Positions 26,614-35,207 of a stretch of 64,000 nt of DNA are shown piece by piece. Source of the stretch: Emticicia sp051209875 (GTDB lineage Bacteria > Bacteroidota > Bacteroidia > Cytophagales > Spirosomataceae); NCBI RefSeq assembly GCF_051209875.1, contig NZ_JBNTQY010000001.1, positions 1,736,001-1,800,000 of the forward strand, given 5' to 3'. Under the pieces are notes generated by a model. It saw nothing but the letters and a program-made list of their open reading frames with translations, was not told the DNA's origin and ran no database searches. Every line of letters begins with the position of its first letter. Positions within the stretch are counted from its first letter, which is position 1. Both the position numbers and the translations under genes were made by a program.

Positions 26614-26641
26614 TGTAACCTGTACAAACAAAAAGGCATCC
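26614..26641 (+). promoter_or_regulatory. Predicted ECF-type autoregulated promoter of the sigma gene
   Basis: TGTAACCT (26614-26621), 15 bases, CATCC (26637-26641). It mirrors the promoter of the divergent gene. The GTG start at 26650 is only 9 bases beyond CATCC, so the transcript would have almost no leader. Confidence 0.72.
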
Positions 26642-26649
26642 AATCATTT

Positions 26650-27225
26650 GTGAATGATAATCAGAAAGATATAGCTTTGCTCAACCGTATGCGTTTAGGT
26701 GATAAATTGGCTTATAAAGAGTTAATTAATCGCCATAAGGACTATGCGTTTACCGTGGCCTATCGTATTCTGAATAGTAGAGAAGATGCCGAAGAAGTAG
26801 CTCAAGATGCTTTTATGCAAGTATTTGGTGCTTTGCATTCATTCAATGGAGAATCAAAATTTACCACTTGGTTTTATCGCATTGTATTTAATGCTGCCTT
26901 GATGCAAAAACGTAAAAATCGTATCTTTGCAGATGATATAGAAACCTCATCAGAGGCGATTTTAATAAGTAGTTCGAGTGATTCGGCTGAAGATTTAAGA
27001 AAAAATGAACGAACAAGAGCTATTCAACAAGCTTTGCAAAACCTTTCTGCTGATGATGTAATGATGATAACTTTATTTTATCTGAAAGAACAATCTCTTG
27101 AAGAAATTGCCGAAATCACACAAATAAGTGCCGAAACAGCCAAAGTAAAAATTCATAGAGCCAGAAAACGCTTGGCAGAAGAAATGAAAAGAACTTTAAA
27201 AGGAGAAGTTAGAAGTTTATTATAA
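26650..27225 (+). CDS. ECF-family RNA polymerase sigma factor
   Basis: 191 residues. Region 2 (LINRHKDYAFTVAYRILNSR, DAEEVAQDAFMQVFGAL, FTTWFYRIVFNAALMQKRK) and region 4 (QQALQNLSADDVMMITLFYL, SLEEIAEITQISAETAKVKI) are complete. The GTG at 26650 gives the usual acidic lead-in (NDNQKDIALLNRMRLGD); the next ATG at 26689 would remove it. It is followed after 13 bases by a putative anti-sigma gene, and is divergent from DUF6249. Its likely promoter specificity is TGTAACCT-N15-CATCC, seen on both sides of the spacer. Confidence 0.92.
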   Translation: MNDNQKDIALLNRMRLGDKLAYKELINRHKDYAFTVAYRILNSREDAEEVAQDAFMQVFGALHSFNGESKFTTWFYRIVFNAALMQKRKNRIFADDIETSSEAILISSSSDSAEDLRKNERTRAIQQALQNLSADDVMMITLFYLKEQSLEEIAEITQISAETAKVKIHRARKRLAEEMKRTLKGEVRSLL

Positions 27226-27238
27226 ATAAACTAAAAAG

Positions 27239-27742
27239 ATGAAAATGCTCACAGACGACCAAATATTCGATATTTTAGATGGCATTGCTACTGAGGAAGT
27301 TCAGCAAGAGCATCGTCAACTATTGACTCATTCGCTTGATTATAAAAGGTATTTTCAAGAAATGGAAACTTTACATATTGATTTAGCGACTATGGCAATT
27401 GAACAGCCATCATTGCAATTTACTGAGAATGTTTTGGCAAATATTCACTTTGAAAGCCAATTAGTAAAGAAAAAATCATGGAGTAATCAACTAACTTTTA
27501 TTTCGTTTGGAGTAATGGCGGTGATATTGCTTGGAGTATTTATTTTTGCATTTATTTATCTATCCAGCTCCAAAACGGTTATTGACGAACCAACAAGTCA
27601 TTGGTTTGAAACAACAAATACTTTCTTGACTGATACTTTTGTAAAAATAGCAGTTTTGGCAAATTTGATTGTTTTATTAGTGATTTTTGATAGAAAAGTA
27701 CTCAAACCATACTTTAATCATCGAAAAATGAGGTTAAGTTAA
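27239..27742 (+). CDS. Putative anti-sigma factor, membrane protein
   Basis: 167 residues. The first 80 are soluble and resemble the short N-terminal domains of anti-sigma factors (LTDDQIFDILDGIATEEVQQ, then EHRQLLTHSLDYKRYF). Two membrane helices follow (TFISFGVMAVILLGVFIFAF and IAVLANLIVLLVIFDRKVLK). No zinc-binding HxxxCxxC is present. Placement 13 bases after an ECF sigma gene is the main evidence for an anti-sigma role. It ends overlapping the convergent GNAT gene by 9 bases. Confidence 0.72.
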   Translation: MKMLTDDQIFDILDGIATEEVQQEHRQLLTHSLDYKRYFQEMETLHIDLATMAIEQPSLQFTENVLANIHFESQLVKKKSWSNQLTFISFGVMAVILLGVFIFAFIYLSSSKTVIDEPTSHWFETTNTFLTDTFVKIAVLANLIVLLVIFDRKVLKPYFNHRKMRLS

Positions 27743-28177
27743 TTCCATTAAGAAACTAAAACCATGTTTTTTAAAGCCCAAAGATTCATAAAATTGATGG
27801 GCTTGTTCCCGACGAAGGTTGCTCGAAAGACTCATTTTGTAGCAACCTTTTTCTTTTGCTTTGGCTAATGCAAATTCCATCATTATTTTTCCAATGCCTT
27901 TTCCTTGCAGTGTTGGCAATACACCTACATCTTCTACAACTGCTGAAGGTGTGCCGAGGTGAGCCATGTTTTCCATGATTAATAAGGCAAATGTACCTAT
28001 GATTTTATTATCTAATTCAGCAACAAATACCTGATAATCAGGATATTGTTGTTGTTTTAGGAAAATTTCTTCGGCTTTTTCTACCGACAAAACTTTATCA
28101 TTATCTAATGCTTTGGCATAGATATATAAAATTGCTGACACATCATCTATTTTTGCTGGTCGAATCTGAATATTCAT
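27734..28177 (-). CDS. GNAT-family N-acetyltransferase
   Basis: 147 residues. VEDVGVLPTLQGKGIGKIMM is motif A with the acetyl-CoA loop QGKGIG, followed by EFALAKAKEKGCYKMSLSSN and HQFYESLGFKKHGFSFLM. N-terminal RPAKIDDVSAILYIYAKAL is the usual first strand and helix. The acceptor is unknown; the final residues overlap the anti-sigma gene on the other strand by 9 bases. Confidence 0.85.
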   Translation of the reverse strand: MNIQIRPAKIDDVSAILYIYAKALDNDKVLSVEKAEEIFLKQQQYPDYQVFVAELDNKIIGTFALLIMENMAHLGTPSAVVEDVGVLPTLQGKGIGKIMMEFALAKAKEKGCYKMSLSSNLRREQAHQFYESLGFKKHGFSFLMELT

Positions 28178-28267
28178 TTTTTTTGAAACATTTTTTGAAA
28201 CAGACTGTTAAGTACTTGAAAGTAAAAATACAGGAAAGTGAGTAGTAGAAAAAATAAAATTTATCGA

Positions 28268-28414
28268 ATGCCTACAGAAAAAAGGGCAGATACAGAAGAT
28301 TATTACTTTGAAAAAGGTTTTATGGTCTTTACGGCTGCTTATCATCTCAAAAGAGGCTATTGCTGTAAGAATATGTGCAGACATTGTCCTTATGGGATCA
28401 AAAAAACTGAGTGA
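28268..28414 (+). CDS. DUF5522 small Cys-rich protein
   Basis: A 48-residue gene: after MPTEKRADTEDYYFEKGFMV come FTAAYHLKRGYCCKNMCRHC and PYGIKKTE. The block AYHLKRGYCC..CRHCPYG is the DUF5522 signature, with four Cys (C-C-x3-C-x2-C) that could hold a metal. It occupies the 323-base gap between the GNAT and rpmB genes and explains most of it. An in-frame upstream start was not seen. Function unknown. It is short but conserved as a Bacteroidota family, from memory. Confidence 0.83.
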   Translation: MPTEKRADTEDYYFEKGFMVFTAAYHLKRGYCCKNMCRHCPYGIKKTE

Positions 28415-28440
28415 TACTTTTTTCTTTTCAAATAAATGTG

Positions 28441-28448
28441 TACTTTTG
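28441..28448 (+). promoter_or_regulatory. Putative -7 box for rpmB
   Basis: TACTTTTG matches TAnnTTTG and lies 52 bases before the rpmB ATG. No TTG is visible at the proper upstream distance. Confidence 0.4.
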
Positions 28449-28500
28449 CACTCCATTTTAGGAATTAATCATTTTTTCATAGAAAATATTCAATAAGGCA

Positions 28501-28740
28501 ATGGCAAAAGTTTGTCAAATCACTGGTAAAAAAACGCAAGTCGGTAATAATGTATCGCACGCTAATAATAAAACTAAGCGTAAGTTTTTTCCAAATCTCA
28601 AAACTAAACGCTTCTTTTTAGAATCAGAAGGCGTTTGGGTATCATTGAAAGTTTCAATGTCAGCTCTTCGTACAATCAACAAAAAAGGCTTAGAAAGCAC
28701 TTTAGTTGATGCAGCTCGCAGAGGTACATTGTCGTTGTAA
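28501..28740 (+). CDS. rpmB: 50S ribosomal protein L28
   Basis: 79 residues beginning MAKVCQITGKKTQVGNNVSH and continuing ANNKTKRKFFPNLKTKRFFL, then VSLKVSMSALRTINKKGLES: the L28 family throughout at normal length. It is a component of the large ribosomal subunit. In many relatives rpmG follows directly, but no L33 gene is present here. A hairpin with a T run at 28810 ends the transcript. Confidence 0.97.
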   Translation: MAKVCQITGKKTQVGNNVSHANNKTKRKFFPNLKTKRFFLESEGVWVSLKVSMSALRTINKKGLESTLVDAARRGTLSL

Positions 28741-28809
28741 GACTTCAATAAATGGTGGAACGAAACGGTTCGCTACTGCGATGTTATTTCGTTCGTATAA
28801 AGATTTTTT

Positions 28810-28838
28810 AAGCATGGCTCTCAAGGTCATGCTTTTTT
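28810..28838 (+). terminator. Intrinsic terminator after rpmB
   Basis: AAGCATG (28810-28816) pairs with CATGCTT (28828-28834), loop of 11, followed by T residues to 28838. It lies 69 bases beyond the rpmB stop. Confidence 0.75.
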
Positions 28839-28907
28839 CATTTAAAACATATTCTTTTCAAAGAATATCTTATATATTTAAGGAAAAACAAAAACTATTA
28901 AACCGCT

Positions 28908-29720
28908 ATGACGCTTATCAATGAAGCTACGGCTTATATTCAGTCCAAAATTGGAGATTTTAAACCTCAATTTGGTATTATTTTAGGTACAGGCTTAGGA
29001 AAATTAACTACCGAAATAGAGGTAGAATTTGTGTTAAACTATGAAGATATACCTAATTTCCCTATCGCAACAGTCGAATTTCATACTGGAAAATTACTTT
29101 TTGGGAAATTGAATGGAAAAAAAGTAGTTTGTATGCAAGGGCGTTTTCATTATTATGAAGGCTATACAATGAAACAAGTAACATTTCCAGTTAGGGTCAT
29201 GAAAATGCTTGGAATTGAGCGATTATTTGTTTCAAATGCTTCGGGAGGAATGAATCCGACCTTTAAAGAAAGCGATTTGATGATTATTGAAGATCATATT
29301 TCATTATTTTTACCAGAAAATCCTTTGCTCGGCAAAAATATTATAGGCGATCGTTTTCCAGATATGAGCGAACCTTATGATTTGGGAATGATTGAAAAAG
29401 CGAAGTTAATTGCTACACAAAATGGCATTGAGGGCGTACATAGTGGTACGTATGTGAGTGTTACTGGCCCGAATTTAGAGACAAAAGCCGAATATAAATT
29501 ATTGAGAATGTTGGGTGCTGATGCCGTAGGAATGAGTACAGTTCCAGAAGTAATTGTGGCACGTCAAATGGATTTACCTGTTTTTGGTATTTCTGTAATT
29601 ACCGATATGTGTATTCCAGAAACATTGAAAAAAGCAAAAATTGAAAATATTTTAGAAGCAGCTTTCAAAGCTGAACCCAGTATGACCTTGATTATTAAGG
29701 AGTTGATTGGCAGTCTGTAA
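28908..29720 (+). CDS. Purine nucleoside phosphorylase (trimeric, inosine/guanosine type)
   Basis: 270 residues, the length of the trimeric PNP group. FGIILGTGLGKLTTEIE carries the phosphate-binding G-T-G-L-G region; VCMQGRFHYYEGYTMKQVTF is the second phosphate loop; ERLFVSNASGGMNPTF and GTYVSVTGPNLETKAEYKLL hold the ribose/purine contacts. It splits purine nucleosides with phosphate into base and ribose-1-phosphate. The product hypoxanthine can be used by hpt at 12752. Single-gene transcription unit, ending in a shared hairpin. Confidence 0.94.
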   Translation: MTLINEATAYIQSKIGDFKPQFGIILGTGLGKLTTEIEVEFVLNYEDIPNFPIATVEFHTGKLLFGKLNGKKVVCMQGRFHYYEGYTMKQVTFPVRVMKMLGIERLFVSNASGGMNPTFKESDLMIIEDHISLFLPENPLLGKNIIGDRFPDMSEPYDLGMIEKAKLIATQNGIEGVHSGTYVSVTGPNLETKAEYKLLRMLGADAVGMSTVPEVIVARQMDLPVFGISVITDMCIPETLKKAKIENILEAAFKAEPSMTLIIKELIGSL

Positions 29721-29724
29721 AAAC

Positions 29725-29760
29725 AAAACCTGCAAGGTCTGAAAAGACCTTACAGGTTTT
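29725..29760. terminator. Hairpin between convergent PNP and TonB-receptor genes
   Basis: A 16-base stem (29725-29740 and 29745-29760) with GAAA loop; one position pairs as G-U only on the minus strand, so it is best formed in the receptor transcript, where a T-rich run follows it. It shares CCTTGCAGGT with 10419-10455. Confidence 0.8.
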
Positions 29761-29769
29761 AATAGAGCC

Positions 29770-32700
29770 TTAAAAACTAAAATTCAAACGACCGAATACA
29801 TAACGTCCATTATAACCACCTTGATTAGGCTGATATAATTGACGACCACGATTAGAATTATCACGTCCTGAACTATAATCAATTGAACCAATGGCATTAC
29901 GAGGATCAATATTAATTTGTTGAGGATATACATCAAAAATATTATTGGCACCAACTGATACTGATAACATTTTATTGATTTGATAAGCTGCAACGATGTC
30001 TGTAATCCAAACGGGAGCAAATGTTTGGTCAATAATCGTATTATCTTGTTTGCCATCAGTTCCATGCCAGTAAACTGTATTCCAATAGGTACCATCTGCT
30101 TTTTTCGCATTTGGGTCAGTTGCATTTTTATAAGAAACTTCTCCAAAACGAACTGCTCTAACATTGATGTTAAATTTGCCAATGGCATAATTTGCACTCA
30201 GATTCCATTTGTCTTTTGGTAAGTAATTTTCTAACAAAGCCACTTGGTTTCTGTCAAATAATTGCGTGCGGAACCATGTACTTGGATTAGTTGCTGGGTC
30301 ATTATTTGAAGCCAAATCAATCTTTTCTGTACCTTTAATCGCAGTAACTTTTGTTTCGTTGAAGTTTAAAGCAACTGATAACGTTAATTTCCCTTTTCCA
30401 ACATCCAATTTTTCGCTTGCAACTACATCAATACCTCTGGTACGAGTATCGGCCGCATTGGCAAAGAATTTTACTGAACTGATTCCTGCATAAGCATTGT
30501 TATATTTGGCATCGTTTAAGCCTAATTGACCTGCACTAAAACCTCCAGAATAAACAATACGGTCTTTGATGGTAATTTGATAAGCATCAACTGTTAATGT
30601 CAATTGTTTCGCAATTCGAGTGGTTAAACCTAATGAAAGATTGACTGATTTTTCAGGTTTCAATGCTGCTACGCCAATAATGTCACGAGCAATCGGATTA
30701 TCATTATTGACTGTCAATGTATTGGCAGGTAAACCGCTGATAAATTGTGTACTTGTACTATTGAAATAACGTTCTTGTAAAGTTGGAGCTCTAAAACCTG
30801 TACTTGCCGCACCACGTAAAGCCAAACCATCAATGATTTGTAAGCGGGAAGCAATTTTACCATTGACTGTTGAACCAAAATCAGAATAGTTTTCAAAACG
30901 ACCTGCTACATCCATTAATAATTTCCCCATTTCTGTTTCAACATCAGCATATAAAGACTGACTATTACGAGATTTATTGATGGCGTTGCCTGGTTGATAG
31001 CCAGGAAATACTTGCGAACCCGGCAAAGCAGCAGTTGTTCCTTGAGCAGGGCCTCCTTCGGTCAAAGGTGCAGTTGGAACAATAACTGATGCACCACTGA
31101 TTGGACTATAGGATGCCGTTTCTCCTGCAACAATTTGGAAATTATCTATACGAAACTCTCCACCAAAAGCTAAGTTTACGTAGTTAGACGAGCCTGCTTT
31201 GGGGTAGTTACGAGAAAAATCAATATTACTGGTATTTTGCATAAATTTCAACGTACCAGCATCAAATTCAGTTTGACCTGTTCTCAATGTTGCATTTCCT
31301 GAATTAAAAATCGTATAGGCAAAATTGTTTCCTCCAAAAGTATTACTCACATCAAAATTCCATTTATCATTAAGCTTTGTTTTGAATCCTGCTGATAATG
31401 AGTGATCATTGATATTTGATTCAATTCCTGGAAGAAAGCCATTTGGGTATAAGAGTGATGTACCATCAGCCAATAAAGGTTGTTGCGAACGAGAAACAGG
31501 AATACGAGCATTACCAAAAGATTTACCATTTTTGTAAGACAAGCCTCCAGTAAAATAAACTTCTGATTTCTTACCAACAGGGATGCTACCATTAGCAAAA
31601 ACCGAAGCATTGACCGATGAAGAGTTCCCAATAATCATATTATGGCGATCGTAGCCATTTTTTGCAACAAGTGCAGCATCATTTTTTAACAAAGTATTAC
31701 GAAAATCGGCCGTTACTTGTCCAGATGGGGTCGCTGGGAAACCACCTGATGTACCTAAATATTCTGTTGGCACATTGTCTTCTCCCGAACGGTTGGTGCG
31801 TCCACGAGTAGCATATTGCCCACTAAGTGTCAAATTTCCACCTTTTCCTAATCGAAGACTTTTTGATAAATCAAATTGGAAAAGTCCACCATCAGTAATT
31901 TTTTGCGTTTTATTATCAATACCACCATTGATATTTGGAGCATTATAATTCATGGTAGTCATATTAGTCCCACCTGTAATTGAAGCAGAAAGCCCTTCAT
32001 AGTTTTTCTTCAAAACAACATTAATTACACCAGCAATGGCATCCGAACCATATTGTGCAGCAGCACCATCACGCAAAACTTCGATACGCTCAATGGCTGA
32101 AACTGGAATCGCACTTAAATCAGTTGGCACCGAACCACGACCAACCGAACCATTGATATTAACCAACGAAGACATGTGTCGTCGTTTACCATTTACCAAA
32201 ACCAATACCTGAGTCAAACCACGCAAAGATGCTGGGTCGATATGGTCAGAACCATCAGAAATGGTTTGGCGATTTGAACTAAATGAAGGAGCAACATAAT
32301 TCAAAATTTGTCCGATTTCCACTTGTGGAAATGATTTTAATTCTTTTGTGCTAATCACATCGACAGGGGCAGGTGTATTAATATTTGTACGTGCGGTTGT
32401 TGAACGAGAACCTACCACCGCAACTTCTGACAAAGCAGATGCCGATTCCTCAAGATTTACATTTAGATTATTATTGTCACCCACTCTAATTTCTGCAGTT
32501 TTAAAACCAATGAATGAGAACACCAAAATCTCACCTTTATCAGCATTGATTTTAAAATTACCCTCTGCATCACTTACGACTCCACGTTTTGTTCCTTTAA
32601 TACTGACACTTGCCCCAGGAATTCCTTCACCGTTTTTACTTGTTACTTTTCCTGTAATTGGATTTTCTACTACGTTTGGGATGATGATTACTTCATTTAA

Positions 32701-33075
32701 AGTAGTAGGGGCAGACTGGCGATTCAAGATAATTTTATTTCCATTCACCTTAAAGCCAATATTTAATGGCTTTAGAAGCTCTTCAAGTACAGTCGATAAT
32801 TTTTGTTGTTTTACATTCAACGAAACAAATCGGCTACTTTTGATAAGTTTTGAACTAAAAATAAATTTTACATTGGCTGATTCTTCGATTTTACTCAAAG
32901 CATCTTCAAGGTTCTGTTCTTTCAATTGAAGTGAAACCTCACGGTCTAATACCTCTTGGGCATTACTATCGTGTGCATAGCTGAGTCCAGTGAAAAGAAG
33001 AGCCAAACAAAACTGCAAGAGGCTCAATTTCATAATTTTTGTAATTAATGAATTGGATTTTGTAAAAAATGACAT
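29770..33075 (-). CDS. TonB-dependent outer-membrane receptor with STN and carboxypeptidase-like domains
   Basis: About 1,100 residues. After a signal sequence (IMKLSLLQFCLALLFTGLSY) the first domain is an STN/secretin-type domain (LKEQNLEDALSKIEESANVK) that signals to FecR proteins. A carboxypeptidase-regulatory-like domain (VTSKNGEGIPGASVSIKGT) follows, then a TonB plug (LNYVAPSFSSN, IERIEVLRDGAAAQYGSDAI) and a 22-strand barrel ending GRLNFSF. The barrel resembles iron-complex receptors (VDVISTKELKSFP) rather than SusC, and no susD follows. The substrate is not readable. In-frame starts at 33123 and 33033 are also possible; 33075 is chosen as the middle one. It belongs with the FecR and sigma genes upstream. 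Confidence 0.9.
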   Translation of the reverse strand: MSFFTKSNSLITKIMKLSLLQFCLALLFTGLSYAHDSNAQEVLDREVSLQLKEQNLEDALSKIEESANVKFIFSSKLIKSSRFVSLNVKQQKLSTVLEELLKPLNIGFKVNGNKIILNRQSAPTTLNEVIIIPNVVENPITGKVTSKNGEGIPGASVSIKGTKRGVVSDAEGNFKINADKGEILVFSFIGFKTAEIRVGDNNNLNVNLEESASALSEVAVVGSRSTTARTNINTPAPVDVISTKELKSFPQVEIGQILNYVAPSFSSNRQTISDGSDHIDPASLRGLTQVLVLVNGKRRHMSSLVNINGSVGRGSVPTDLSAIPVSAIERIEVLRDGAAAQYGSDAIAGVINVVLKKNYEGLSASITGGTNMTTMNYNAPNINGGIDNKTQKITDGGLFQFDLSKSLRLGKGGNLTLSGQYATRGRTNRSGEDNVPTEYLGTSGGFPATPSGQVTADFRNTLLKNDAALVAKNGYDRHNMIIGNSSSVNASVFANGSIPVGKKSEVYFTGGLSYKNGKSFGNARIPVSRSQQPLLADGTSLLYPNGFLPGIESNINDHSLSAGFKTKLNDKWNFDVSNTFGGNNFAYTIFNSGNATLRTGQTEFDAGTLKFMQNTSNIDFSRNYPKAGSSNYVNLAFGGEFRIDNFQIVAGETASYSPISGASVIVPTAPLTEGGPAQGTTAALPGSQVFPGYQPGNAINKSRNSQSLYADVETEMGKLLMDVAGRFENYSDFGSTVNGKIASRLQIIDGLALRGAASTGFRAPTLQERYFNSTSTQFISGLPANTLTVNNDNPIARDIIGVAALKPEKSVNLSLGLTTRIAKQLTLTVDAYQITIKDRIVYSGGFSAGQLGLNDAKYNNAYAGISSVKFFANAADTRTRGIDVVASEKLDVGKGKLTLSVALNFNETKVTAIKGTEKIDLASNNDPATNPSTWFRTQLFDRNQVALLENYLPKDKWNLSANYAIGKFNINVRAVRFGEVSYKNATDPNAKKADGTYWNTVYWHGTDGKQDNTIIDQTFAPVWITDIVAAYQINKMLSVSVGANNIFDVYPQQINIDPRNAIGSIDYSSGRDNSNRGRQLYQPNQGGYNGRYVFGRLNFSF

Positions 33076-33129
33076 AATTTTAAGAGTTTTTGATGATTTT
33101 GTGATTAAATGAGACAAAAACATTCCCGA

Positions 33130-33225
33130 TTCTCTTTAACAAGAGAAACTCGAATTTTGGCGAAGCATCGCACCGTCGAATTCAATTCGGGGAAATTACT
33201 TCGGTGATGTTGGTAGCGTCACCGA
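33130..33225 (-). promoter_or_regulatory. Structured leader of the TonB receptor gene
   Basis: Three hairpins stand in the 185-base FecR-receptor spacer: TTCTCTT/AAGAGAA at 33130-33147 (TAAC loop), CGAATT-C-AATTCG at 33177-33189, and a 9-base stem at 33201-33225. This arrangement suggests RNA-level control of the receptor, or transcription end plus new start. Inference from sequence only. Confidence 0.5.
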
Positions 33226-33308
33226 TTTTTTATTTTAGGTTGAATCAGATGAATGATAAATTGATTTTTATAGGTTTGTATTTTTGTAATTTTATTTTTA
33301 CGTTTTCC

Positions 33309-34427
33309 TTAATTTTTGCACCCTTTGCTATTGATAACAACTTGACCATCAATGAGTTGGTATTGAGCTTCGATGGCATTACAAACTAATTCTAACTTCC
33401 CATAAAGTGGCTCATCGGATAATGAAGCTGTTACAGGACACTCCTTTAAAATTTCTTCGTCATAAACAATCGAAATGCCATAGGCTTTTTGGATAGTTGC
33501 AAATACTTTTGCTGCTGAAACATCTTTAAATTCAAAATTATAAGAAGGCATCTCTGAAAGCATCTCAGGTTGCTCAACCAATGATTTTGAAAAATTACTT
33601 TTCTTTTTGTCAAAACTTATTTGTTGATTCGGTACAATTACAACACCTTCTACACTTTTAGACTGATTTCCATTCAGTTGGATACTATTTTTTATTTCAT
33701 CTAATCTAAAAACAGATACTTTACCTGTACGAACCACTACCTCAATATCTTTCTGACCTTTGTATGATTTTATATTGAAACTTGTCCCTAAAACCTTAGT
33801 AACCAGCTCATTAGCAAATACAAAAAACGGTCTTTTGGGGTCTTTAGCGACTTCAAAAAAAGCCTCACCATCTAAATATACTTCCCTTTTTTCTTCAGTA
33901 AAATTTATTGGATAACTCAAACGACTGCCTTTTTGAAGCAAAATAGATGAGCCATCATTCAAAGTAACTAATAAAGGTTTATCTGCATTATTTTCTTTTT
34001 CAATAAGTGGCACAGAAACATTGGCTACCAATTCTTTATAGATATGCGATTTACCATCATCTTGATTAAAATACCACCAGCCAATACTTAATAACAAAAT
34101 TACTGATGCCGCAGCCACCCATCGAATAGGGCGGCGATAACTTATTTGAAGAGATGGGTTTTCTTCTTCTAATAATAATTCTATTTTACCATTCAAAATA
34201 TTAAATTTTGCTTCGATTTGCTCACGATTCCATTTTAAAGAAAGTTTATCTAATAGTAAGCATGCTTCCCGAACTAAATCTTGGCGTTCTGGCTGGAGTT
34301 CTGCCCAATCTTCCCATTCTAAAATATCTGCTTCGTCTTTTCTATAATAATAATTCAGAAAAGATTCATCTAATAAAAGGTCATCAACTGTTACTCGGAC
34401 GGTGTACCGCACTGATTTACTTTTCAT
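33309..34427 (-). CDS. FecR-family anti-sigma/regulatory membrane protein
   Basis: 372 residues. The first about 105 residues are cytoplasmic (DESFLNYYYRKDEADILEWE), a membrane helix follows at AASVILLLSIGWWYF, and the periplasmic part has the FecR domain (SSILLQKGSRLSYPINFTEE, LDGEAFFEVAKDPKRPFFVF, TKVLGTSFNIKSY) and a C-terminal DUF4974-like module (FEFKDVSAAKVFATIQKAYG). FecR proteins carry the ligand signal from the receptor's STN domain across the inner membrane to an ECF sigma factor. It lies between the sigma gene (177 bases upstream) and the receptor gene (about 230 bases downstream). Confidence 0.92.
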   Translation of the reverse strand: MKSKSVRYTVRVTVDDLLLDESFLNYYYRKDEADILEWEDWAELQPERQDLVREACLLLDKLSLKWNREQIEAKFNILNGKIELLLEEENPSLQISYRRPIRWVAAASVILLLSIGWWYFNQDDGKSHIYKELVANVSVPLIEKENNADKPLLVTLNDGSSILLQKGSRLSYPINFTEEKREVYLDGEAFFEVAKDPKRPFFVFANELVTKVLGTSFNIKSYKGQKDIEVVVRTGKVSVFRLDEIKNSIQLNGNQSKSVEGVVIVPNQQISFDKKKSNFSKSLVEQPEMLSEMPSYNFEFKDVSAAKVFATIQKAYGISIVYDEEILKECPVTASLSDEPLYGKLELVCNAIEAQYQLIDGQVVINSKGCKN

Positions 34428-34604
34428 GGAATTTATAGGGTTGTACGTATAAAAGAATAATATTTTGCTATATAATTACAGAGAAAAGTTTTCATAAAAT
34501 CTTCCTAATTTTTCTGAATTATTTTTAAAATAATCTGTAAAGTGCTGATAATAAAGTATATATGAATATTAAATATTCACCGAGTGTCGGTCGCTTGTGC
34601 AAAA

Positions 34605-35165
34605 TTATGATAAAATTCCTTTTAGTTTTTTGATACCTTCATGTAGAACTTTGTAAACTGTATCGGTTTGAAGGCCTGTTTTTTCTGAAATTTCTTTAAA
34701 ACTCATTTCTTCAAAGTATTTCAATACTATGATTTCTTTTTGACGGGGAGAAAGTTGGTCGAGGGCAGTTTGAAGTTGTATTTTGAGCTTTGAATCTGAC
34801 TCTTGTTTAATCAGAATTTCTTCATAAGATTGCGTCGAAAGAATAAAGGTTTCGGCATCTTCCCAATTGATTTTTTCGATACTATTTACTTTTTGTAATT
34901 CTTTGAAAATTCTTTTTTTGAGTGAAGTTTTAAGGTATGCTTCAAATGATTGGATTTCAGATAATGACTGGCGATATTTCCATAAGTCGCTGAATATCAG
35001 TTGAATACATTCTTCCGTAAGGTGGCTGTCTAAGCACCATTTTAGTCCGCTTCGGTAGAGTTTATTATAAAAAGTGTTGAACAAATACCCCAATGCTTTT
35101 TCGTCATCTTTGCGAAGGGCTTCTAAAAGTAAGCCATCAAGGTATTGGTCGTTGTTTTGATTCAT
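34605..35165 (-). CDS. ECF-family sigma factor (FecI-like)
   Basis: 186 residues. Region 2 (EKALGYLFNTFYNKLYRSGL, LIFSDLWKYRQSLS) and region 4 (ALDQLSPRQKEIIVLKYFEE, FKEISEKTGLQTDTVYKVLH) are intact. It is the first gene of the sigma-FecR-receptor set and is expected to direct transcription of the receptor once FecR is triggered. The spacer to fecR contains an 8-base palindrome, TGAATATT-A-AATATTCA at 34563-34579, a possible operator or small hairpin. Specificity is unknown. Confidence 0.9.
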   Translation of the reverse strand: MNQNNDQYLDGLLLEALRKDDEKALGYLFNTFYNKLYRSGLKWCLDSHLTEECIQLIFSDLWKYRQSLSEIQSFEAYLKTSLKKRIFKELQKVNSIEKINWEDAETFILSTQSYEEILIKQESDSKLKIQLQTALDQLSPRQKEIIVLKYFEEMSFKEISEKTGLQTDTVYKVLHEGIKKLKGILS

Positions 35166-35207
35166 AGATTAAAATTAAAATCCCTATTAGAGTTTTCAAT
35201 TTTTAAG

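Noticed and set aside
28741..28907. rpmG (L33) expected after rpmB
   Set aside because: No frame in this 167-base gap resembles L33; only a terminator hairpin is present.
29784..30197. Long open frame antisense/other frame within the TonB receptor gene
   Set aside because: It is a shadow of the receptor reading frame; residues are low-complexity (Ile/Leu/Met-rich) and show no family motif.
32348..32929. 193-codon open frame on the plus strand inside the TonB receptor gene
   Set aside because: It lies opposite the STN, carboxypeptidase-like and start-of-plug domains, which are clearly coding on the minus strand.
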